From Chara braunii (taxonomy: Eukaryota > Streptophyta > Charophyceae > Charales > Characeae): a DNA stretch of 26,787 bases. Positions 20,223 to 26,787 of this stretch are shown here, one piece after another (within the stretch, counting starts at the first letter, position 1; each line of letters begins with the position of its first letter). The notes under the pieces are model-generated. The model was not told the origin of the DNA. It saw nothing but the letters and a program-made list of their open reading frames with translations, and did no database searches. Both the position numbers and the translations under genes were made by a program. Where the stretch lies: the NCBI GenBank assembly GCA_003427395.1, contig BFEA01000148.1:2347082-2373868 (forward strand), written 5' to 3'.

Positions 20223-20976
20223 AGGGCTATCGGACCGAATGTTCGGGGGCCCCCGGAATGACCCTCAAATGTTCGGGCGGTCGGGGTCCTGTTCGGGGGT
20301 CGAACACCTCCAGGTTCGGCCCCCGCCAAAAAAAATTTCGCGGCCTAAAAATAAGTTTTGTTTTCTGAATGTTTTTTTGTGAGTTCTCTATGATGTAACC
20401 TACACGCCTATAAATTTTGAAGCCATTCTGCTAAGCCAAAACAACATTAAAAATCGTCAAAGATGGGGGTGTCAAAACGTGCTCGCCCACTCACTATTTT
20501 GTCTTTTTTTCACTTTTAACTTTTTGTTTTCACTTTATTTCGGGGCCTAAAAAAAATTATTATTTATTGAAACATTTTTAATGAGTTATTGATTATGTAA
20601 ACTACATACTTGAAAATGTTCAGAACATTTGTTAATGCCAAAAAATAATTAAAAATTGACAAAGATGGCAGTGTCGAAAAGGTGTTGGCACACTCACTCA
20701 TTTTACTTTTCTTTTAATTTTTTCTTATTTTTATCATAGTGTTTATTTTTGGTATTTGATTTTTAATTCAAATTTGGTAAAGAATTTGGATGTAGTGCAC
20801 TGAAAAATGTTGTTTACTTTATTTTTCTCCACAACATATTTATTTTTCGGATTTTTTTCAAAATAGTTTTTTTTTTTTTTTTTTTTTGGATCCGCGTTCG
20901 GCCCGAACGGCTGAACGCCATTCAAAGGGGTCCCGTACGTTCGGGCATTCGGCTCGTCCCGAACGCCGGCAACCCT
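20223..20976 (+). mobile_element. Family 1 copy 5
   Basis: The ends AGGGCTATCGG and CGCCGGCAACCCT enclose about 754 bp flanked by TA-rich DNA. Cores lie near 20458 (CAAAGATGGGGGTGTC) and 20661 (CAAAGATGGCAGTGTC). The 5' region uses the GAATGTTCGGGGGCC-type stem and AACACCTCCAGGTTCGG, shared with copy 8 at 22952-23708, so these two form a subfamily. T21 at 20867-20887 precedes the 3' hairpin GCGTTCGGCC / GGCTGAACGC. Confidence 0.87.
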
Positions 20977-21038
20977 ATATGTATATATATTTATATATAT
21001 ATATCGAATATATGTACATATATATATATACATATATA
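20977..21038. repeat. TA-rich centre between converging element groups
   Basis: The roughly 60-bp tract of TATATA and TATGTA separates rightward copy 5 from leftward copy 6. Orientation of the cluster reverses here. Confidence 0.9.
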
Positions 21039-21783
21039 CAGGGTAACCGACGTTCGAGACGGACCGAACGCCTGAACGTATGGGACCCTTTGGGGATGCG
21101 TTCGGCCGTTCGGGCCGAAAGCGGACCCAAAAAAAAAAAAAAAAAAAAAAAACTCATAAAAAAATTTGAAAAAAAGATATGTTATGAAAAACAATAAATT
21201 AAACAAGATTTGCCTGAGCATTACATCCGAATTCCTTATCAAATTTGAAATAAAAATAAAATACCGAGAACAATACTAATAATAAAAATAAATAAAATAA
21301 AAATAAAATTAAATTTCATAAGTACGCTAGCATGTTTTCGACACCGTCATTTTTGGCGATTTTTTTTTTTTTTTTTACCATAGCTAAATGCCCTGAAATT
21401 TTACAGATGTGTACTTCATATAATATAAAACCGACTTTGAAAAATTAAAAAAATAGTAAAATTGTTTAGACCCCGGACTAAAGTGAAAACAAAAAGTGAA
21501 AAGTGAAAAAAAACGTGGGCGAGCACGTTTTGACACCGCCATCTTTGACGATTTTTAATTCTTAGTTCGCTGATCCAAATAATTTGAAAATTTATAGGCA
21601 TGTACCTCATGTCATAAAGAATGTACAAAACAAAATAAAAAAAAAAACACGTATGTTTAGGCCCCCAAATAATTTCTGCCGAGGGCCGAATGCCGTCGGG
21701 TTCAGACCCCATACAGGACCCCGAACACCCGTACGTACGGAGGTTTACTCGAGGACCTCCATACGTACGGGCTGGTGACCTTA
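21039..21783 (-). mobile_element. Family 1 copy 6
   Basis: Reverse-oriented copy. Left end CAGGGTAACCGACGTTCG; right end CGGGCTGGTGACCTTAT, with the last bases altered. Cores near 21336 and 21530 read as reverse complements (GACACCGCCATCTTTG at the second). A24 lies at 21129-21152. The right-end hairpin has arms CCCGTACGTACGGAGGTT and GACCTCCATACGTACGGG around TACTCGAG. Confidence 0.87.
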
Positions 21784-21809
21784 TATATATATATACATAT
21801 ATATACAAA

Positions 21810-22589
21810 CAGGGTAACCAGCGTTCGGGATGGGCCGTACGCCCGAACCCGAACGCCCGAACCCGAACGCCTGAACCCGAACGACCGAACCCGAACGCCA
21901 GAACGTATGGGACCCCTTGGAGATGCGTTTGGCCGTTCGGGCCGGACGTAGACAAAAAAAAATAAAAATAAAAAAAAATCAAAACAATCTGAAAAATATA
22001 TATTATGGAGAAAAATAAATTAAACAAGATTTGACTGAGCATTACATCCGAATTCCTCACCAAATTTGAAATAAAAATAAAATACGGCAAACAAATACTA
22101 ATGCTAAAAATAAATAAAAATAAAAAGAGAATTAAATTTAGTGAGTGCGTGGGCATGTTTTCGACACCATCATCTTTCACGATTTTTCATTTTTTTTTGG
22201 CATTGCTAAATGGCCTGAACATTTGCAGATGTGTACTTCACATAATACAAAACCCACTAAAAAAGTTTCAAAAAATAATAAAATTGTTTAGACCCCGAAC
22301 TGAAGTGAAAATAAAAAGTAAAAAGTGAAAAATACGTGGGCGAGCACTTCTTGACACCGCCATGTTTGGCGATTTTTAATTCTTATTTGGCTTAGCCAAA
22401 TAACTTGAAAATTTATAGGCATGTACCTCACGTCATACAGAACTCACAAATTTTTTTTCGAAAAACATAATTAAATAATTTTTGGCGGGGGCCGAACGCC
22501 GTCGGGTTCGGACCCTGTACGGGACCCCGAACGCCCGTACGTATGAAGGTCTGCCCGGGGATCTCCGTACGTACGGGCTGGTGACCCTG
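21810..22589 (-). mobile_element. Family 1 copy 7, with terminal minisatellite expansion
   Basis: The ends CAGGGTAACCAGCG and CTGGTGACCCTG enclose 780 bp, the longest copy. The extra length comes partly from repetition of CCCGAACG-type units at about 21840-21900 in the terminal region. Cores lie near 22162 and 22353. The right-end hairpin is CCCGTACGTATGAAGGTC / GATCTCCGTACGTACGGG around TGCCCGGG. Confidence 0.88.
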
Positions 22590-22635
22590 TATATAGATAT
22601 ATAGATATATAGATATATAGATATATAGATATATA
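22590..22635. repeat. (TAGATATA)n microsatellite
   Basis: An 8-bp unit is repeated about five and a half times between family 1 copy 7 and family 2 copy 2. Confidence 0.93.
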
Positions 22636-22715
22636 CTAGGCTACCAGCCGAACTGCCCAGGTCACCTTATTTTCCCGGACGGCCTGGCCGTGCAAGGACC
22701 AGGGAAGGTTTTAGC

Positions 22716-22761
<46 letters not shown>

Positions 22762-22922
22762 AGAAAAGTAAATTGAAAAACTTTTGCCTCAGGGTCAAAT
22801 CGAAATTCTTTACCTTATTCAAAATAAGAAATAAAGTTAAAAAATAATTTTTTATTTTTATTATTTTTATTATTTTTTTGGTCCGACCAGGCAAGTGGTC
22901 TCGGGCCACTTTGGTAGCCTAG
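22636..22922 (-). mobile_element. Family 2 TIR element, copy 2 (intact)
   Basis: This 287-bp element has perfect 11-base inverted ends, CTAGGCTACCA and TGGTAGCCTAG. Flanks GATATATA and TGTATATA match at 6 of 8. Relative to the copy at 16305-17094 it is reversed. A 42-base A run (22717-22758) sits beside the GC-rich end. No open frame with meaning; a non-autonomous element. Confidence 0.9.
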
Positions 22923-22951
22923 TGTATATATATACATAATATAACAATGAT

Positions 22952-23708
22952 CTGGGTTGCCGGCGTTCGGAACGGGCCGAACGTGCGAACCCGAATGCCC
23001 GAACGTACGGGACCCCTTCAGAAGGCGTTCGGCCTTTCGGGCCGAATGCGGACAAAAAAAACCAAAGGTTTAAAAAAAATCCGAAACACAAATATGTTAT
23101 GAATAAAAATAAACTAAACAATATTTGCATGGGCACTACATCCAAATTCTTTACCAAATTTGAATTAAAAATCAAATACAAAAAATAAATGCTGTGATAA
23201 TAATAAACAAAAATAAAGTGAGAATTAAAATGAGTGAGTGTGCCAATACCTTTTTGACACCGCCATCTTTGCCGATTTTTAATTATTTTTTTGGCATTGA
23301 CAAATACCCTGAAAATTTACAGATATATATTTTACATAATCAATAACTTATTAAAATGTTTTCAAAAAATAATAAAATTGTTTAGGCCCCGATATAAAGT
23401 GAAAACAAAAAGTGAAAAGTGAAAAAAACAAAATAGTGAGTGGGCGAGCACGTTTTGACACCCCCATCTTTGACGATTTTTCATGTTTTTTTTTATTAGC
23501 AGAATGGATTCAAACTTTATAGGCGTGTAGGTTACATCATAGAGAACTCACAAAAACAAATTCAGAAAAAAAAACTTATTTTTGGATCCCGAAATTATTT
23601 TTGGCGGGGGTCGAACCTGGAGGTGTTCGGCCCCCGAACGGGACTCCGAACGCCCGAATGTTCGGGGGCCAGCCCGGGGGCCCCGGAACGTTCGGTCAGG
23701 TAACCCGG
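22952..23708 (-). mobile_element. Family 1 copy 8
   Basis: The left end CTGGGTTGCCGGCGTTCGG and the right end CAGGTAACCCGG enclose about 757 bp. Cores near 23256 (GACACCGCCATCTTTG) and 23457 (GACACCCCCATCTTTG) lie on the reverse strand. The right-end hairpin uses CCCGAATGTTCGGGGGCC and GGCCCCGGAACGTTCGGT around AGCCCGGG. It belongs to the same subfamily as copy 5. Confidence 0.88.
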
Positions 23709-23753
23709 AATGTTCGGGGGCCAGCCCGGGGGCCCCGGGGGCCCCGGAACGTT
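23709..23753 (-). repeat. Tandem duplicate of family 1 terminal hairpin
   Basis: GAATGTTCGGGGGCCAGCCC, already present at about 23656-23675, recurs here at once, followed by GGGGGCCCC units and GGAACGTTC. It is a second copy of the terminal hairpin without the rest of the element. Confidence 0.8.
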
Positions 23754-24095
23754 CTTAAATATTAACAACTATCATTAGTTCAACAAAGTTAGAAGAAAGG
23801 AGGAAGGATGAAAAAAACGATGACAAAAGAAAGAAGAAGATGAAAAAGGAAATGCCTCATCATTACGGTAATAGCGTACTGGTCTCGGGGATCGACTACG
23901 CTCACCTTCATGCTCAAGTTGTGACGCTAGTTTATGTTCGGATTTATAATGTTTAAGTTGAATTGTGTATCCTCATTTGTGGTCAATTTGTTGTTTGTGT
24001 TCCTCGTCTTTCCTCGTGATCCCTATGCGTTTGCATTTTTTATTTTTCAACAATTTTCAAATTGTATTCCTAATCCTTATTCCCATCCTCATTCT
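23754..24095. other. Spacer, no gene recognised
   Basis: A purine-rich patch (about 23790-23850) is followed by unique sequence. No supported coding region. Confidence 0.45.
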
Positions 24096-24182
24096 CATGC
24101 TCGTTCTTATCCTCGTTCTTGTCCTCGTTCTTGTCCTCGTTCTTATCCTCGTTCTTGTCCTCGTTCTTATCCTCGTTCTCAT
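24096..24182 (+). repeat. 12-bp pyrimidine-rich minisatellite
   Basis: The unit CTCGTTCTTGTC or CTCGTTCTTATC is repeated about seven times. The 12-bp period keeps frames open and yields repeated Pro-Arg-Ser or Leu-Val peptides with no likely biological meaning. Looser CTCGTTCT words reappear at about 24538-24592. Confidence 0.92.
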
Positions 24183-25800
24183 TCATATTCATATGTATAT
24201 TCATGACTTTTTCCTTTATTCTCATTTACCGACATATTAATAACTCTCATCATTATTCATGATTATGATTATATTTACGATTTTAGTCATTGTTTGTTAT
24301 TATAACTGTGTTTGTGACTTTTGTTTGTGTTCGTGATCATATATGTATTCGACCTTGTTTGTGTTTATATTTGATGATTTTATTGTTTTGTTTTTCCATT
24401 TCGTATTATTTCCTCCATTGTATACTTATATTTTTTTAGTGTTAGTGTTTATCTTATTGACACACATTTGTTTTTCTGCCTGTGCTCGTTTTGCAGGTTC
24501 ATGCTCGTTTCCTCATTTTAGACAATTTTCCTAAATCGAGCTCGTTCTTTGGTTCGTACTCGTTTTTCATGTTCGTTTTCAGTCTTCTTCTCGTTTGTGT
24601 TGTAAGGGCTTTATAATCTCATCGAGTGTTTTTGTTTAACTGCATTTGCCCTCATCTTCCTCTCAATTATGTTGTCCACCAACTGAGACCACATAGAGAA
24701 TAAAAAAGAAAAAAAAGGAGACGAGAATAAAAAAAATGAACGAGAAGTTAAGCCGAGGAATGAAAAGGAACGAAGGAGGACGATCAAGAAGCATCTGAAA
24801 AACAATAGCAGGAGTTAGAGAGGCGGGTTGGATGTATGACATTGACAAAAAAAACATAGTTGGACTTGAGAGTTATTGGTCAGCTTTCCTAACCTCCACA
24901 CGGTAAGTGGGGTGAGTAGTAACGCTCGTCTTTGATAGTTCATTACAAGAGTCCTGTCCGCCACCTTGTTGCGTGGATGATCCAAGGAAATGCATGAGGG
25001 AGTTAAGGATTGGTATAGAAAGGAAATAATTGAATACTAGAATCGTGGAGGAAGTAATGCTTTGAAAATACGTTGGGTTGTGTTTAACTTTGCTGATTCG
25101 TGACCTTAAAAGGTTTGACCTGGTTCAACAAAGATTGATCGGTTGGTTGCTTGTTCTACCTCTCGAACTTTAGTGAGAGTTGATCGACCATTTAGTCATT
25201 TTTTACTTTCATGAATTCTCTCTCCATTTTAGTGGTCAGGGTTTTCCGAGGGCTGACCGAATGAACATGACACAAAAAGGACGAAAGTTATGCAACTTTC
25301 GTTCCTTGACATGGTCGTCTCCTTCAAGTTCGTGTTTTAACAGTTATAGGTTACTAACTTACTAACTCGACATGTGATTTTCCAGGCCTCATTCCACTAC
25401 GTATCAAATGTGTAAAATTAAAATGAATCTTCTTATAAAACTGGAACCATACCCCGCCATACGTTTTGTTTTTTTGTGCAAGTGATGACTAGAGGAGCGA
25501 GGCCCTTAGGGCCACTGCACGTAAGAAAAGAAAAAATGAAAAAACGAGAGAGCTGCTGAAGTGTTTGTAGTAAGTTAGTAACCCAAAACTCTTGGAGCAC
25601 AAATCTGAATTCGAATCAAAAATATATTGCCAGCCTGCTCATGTATCACCAACATTTCGATGAACGTCTCTTCAAAGAAATAAGAACCTTGCGAATTCTC
25701 TGTTGAGAGTCATTTTGGAAAAGAGACGAGATTCAATGAGGCGTACGATGTGGCCCCAAATCTATTTTTTCTGTCCACTTACAATTTTCAGAAGGGAGGG
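24183..25800. other. Gene-free sequence
   Basis: AT-rich sequence to about 24880, then more balanced composition. No frame over about 65 codons and no recognised domain. A hairpin at 25282-25301 (CGAAAGTT, loop ATGC, AACTTTCG) is the only clear local structure. No tandem unit or element end was seen. Confidence 0.45.
25282..25301. repeat. 8-bp perfect stem hairpin
   Basis: CGAAAGTT and AACTTTCG flank the four-base loop ATGC, with additional partial pairing outside (GGA with TCC). Not followed by a T run. Confidence 0.6.
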
Positions 25801-25863
25801 GCATATTTGGCTACCACAACCTGTCCTTTTTTAATTTTATAACCGACCTTATTTTCCTTACTT

Positions 25864-26022
25864 GCACACATGTGTGCGCTTGTGTTATGTGCTGCATGTG
25901 CACAACTTGCACACACGTGATGCGCCGCATGTATAGTGTAAACCTGTGTTGTATGGCGTACACGTACTTGGTCTCCTCGCACACGCATACACGTATGTAC
26001 GTGTGTGCGTACCTCAAAAAGA
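25864..26022. repeat. Alternating purine-pyrimidine TG/CA-rich region
   Basis: Words such as CACACATGTGTG, GCATGTGCAC and CGTATGTACGTGTGTGCG fill this stretch. CGCACACG at about 25979 faces GTGTGTGCG at about 26001, an imperfect hairpin. Alternation of this kind favours Z-DNA or cruciform structure in principle. Confidence 0.6.
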
Positions 26023-26122
26023 GCCTCATGTACGTGGCGGCGGGGGTCCTTTTCCGGGCTGTTTTGTGGCCTTCTTGGGGTCGGGGGTTATTGTGGGGCA
26101 TGGGTGGGTGCAGCACAAGCCG

Positions 26123-26230
26123 GGCTGCAAGGCGGGGTGGGGGGAAGACGTGCGCGATGCGAATTTCGAATTCGTGGTGGGACATTCTACCCCCTGCCCT
26201 GCCTTGCAGCCCACCCTGCTGTCTTCCCCA
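26123..26230. repeat. Two-module inverted repeat
   Basis: GGGCTGCAAGGCGGGG at about 26122-26137 is inverted as CCCTGCCTTGCAGCCC at about 26197-26212, and GGGGAAGAC at about 26141-26149 as GTCTTCCCC at about 26221-26229. The modules occur in the same left-to-right order on both sides, so only one pair at a time could form a simple stem. The palindromic word CGAATTTCGAATTCG lies between. Confidence 0.6.
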
Positions 26231-26278
26231 ACGCCAAGTACCATGTCGTTCGCAATCCCACTTGCCGAGGCCATTTTC

Positions 26279-26382
26279 GCCACGGAAAGGTCGCCATCAC
26301 CGTTGCCACGGAGGGGTCGCCATCACCGTCGCCACGGAGGGGTCGCCATCACCGTCGCCACGGAGGGGTCGCCATTGCCGTT
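26279..26382 (+). repeat. 26-bp minisatellite
   Basis: GCCACGGAGGGGTCGCCATC-type units start at 26279, 26305, 26331 and 26357, exactly 26 bp apart, with few substitutions. A 158-codon open frame (25946-26422) overlaps it, but its C-terminal third is only repeat-encoded Ser, Pro and Arg. Confidence 0.93.
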
Positions 26383-26427
26383 GCCAAGGTCGCCCTCGTC
26401 GTCGCTGTCGCCATTGTCATAGAGGTA

Positions 26428-26431
<4 letters not shown>

Positions 26432-26499
<68 letters not shown>
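26432..26499. repeat. (GT)n(GA)n compound microsatellite
   Basis: About 31 bases of GT are followed directly by about 37 bases of GA. The preceding GAGGTAAGT resembles a splice donor but has no supported exon. Confidence 0.97.
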
Positions 26500-26502
<3 letters not shown>

Positions 26503-26589
26503 CCGTCACCGTCGCCATTGCCGTCGCTGTCGCCATTGCCGTCCCCGTCGCCATTGCCGTCGCTGTTGCCATTGCCGTCGCCGTCGCCA
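26500..26589 (+). repeat. GCC-GTC hexamer/18-bp minisatellite
   Basis: GTCGCCATTGCCGTCGCT-type units are repeated with substitutions, related in composition to the 26-bp array upstream. Followed by a T run at 26590-26601. Confidence 0.9.
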
Positions 26590-26601
26590 ATTTTTTTTTT
26601 T

Positions 26602-26787
26602 GCCACGTCGCATTGCGCCTGTTCTCTTCCACGTCCTCTCGTCATCCTTTCGTCGTCCTCTTCTCGTTCATTCCTCCCTCCTCAGCATTGCGCCCGTCGT
26701 CTTCCTCGTCCTTTCCTCCCTCCTCCACAACGCCCATTGTCATCGTCTTCCTCGTCCTCCCCCTCCTTTCCTCTTCCTCCTTTCCCC
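26602..26787. repeat. CTCCT/CGTC-rich pyrimidine sequence to window end
   Basis: Sequence dominated by TCCTC, CGTCGTC and CTTCC words, containing a loose direct repeat of CATTGCGCC near 26610 and 26687. No gene start can be placed. Confidence 0.6.

Noticed and set aside
21416-22180. Minus-strand open frame of 254 codons, the longest in the window
   Set aside because: It crosses the boundary between two family 1 copies and the TA tract between them. It is not preserved in other copies and has no recognisable domain.
25946-26422. Plus-strand frame of 158 codons
   Set aside because: The N-terminal part covers alternating TG/CA sequence and the C-terminal part the 26-bp minisatellite; an overlapping minus-strand frame is equally open.
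26421-26430. GAGGTAAGT, a perfect-looking splice donor
   Set aside because: The upstream frame ends in a stop overlapping it, and no exon is supported.

Overview
This window looks like intergenic, transposon-rich nuclear DNA of a eukaryote. A land plant is the best guess, but this is inference from the kind of repeats present: short non-autonomous elements with 8-bp or TA target duplications, long microsatellites and strongly varying base composition. I see no protein-coding gene that I can support, no rRNA or credible tRNA gene, no operon structure and no CRISPR array. Long open frames coincide with microsatellites, homopolymers or repeat units.

Layout. 1-79 is a (CT)n tract, followed by about 1.8 kb of mixed unique sequence. 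2035-2778 is a degenerate (TAC)n tract, ended by an inserted 745-bp element (family 1, 2779-3523). 3524-6400 is AT-rich and decayed. 6540-7740 alternates pyrimidine tracts with a repeated motif block. 7931-8345 is a 74-75-bp minisatellite. 8346-12500 is mostly unique sequence. 13089-14645 is a three-copy 509-bp tandem array.

15026-17587 holds three copies of a foldback element (family 3) and one copy of a small TIR element (family 2), nested inside one another. 17588-17999 is an AT-rich spacer. 18000-23753 is a cluster of seven further family 1 copies and a second family 2 copy, largely separated by TA-rich tracts. The first four family 1 copies point right and the last three point left. 23754-26787 contains several minisatellites and a (GT)n(GA)n tract at 26432-26499.

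The main result is the family 1 element. It is about 715-780 bp, with ends reading CAGGGTNACC, and its copy at 2779 has a 7/8-matching 8-bp target duplication, which suggests a non-autonomous hAT-like element. Its 5' subterminal hairpin keeps its pairing across subfamilies although the stem sequence changes. A 16-base core occurs twice in most copies. The nesting at 16270-17587 gives a readable order of insertion: family 3, then family 2, then family 3 again.
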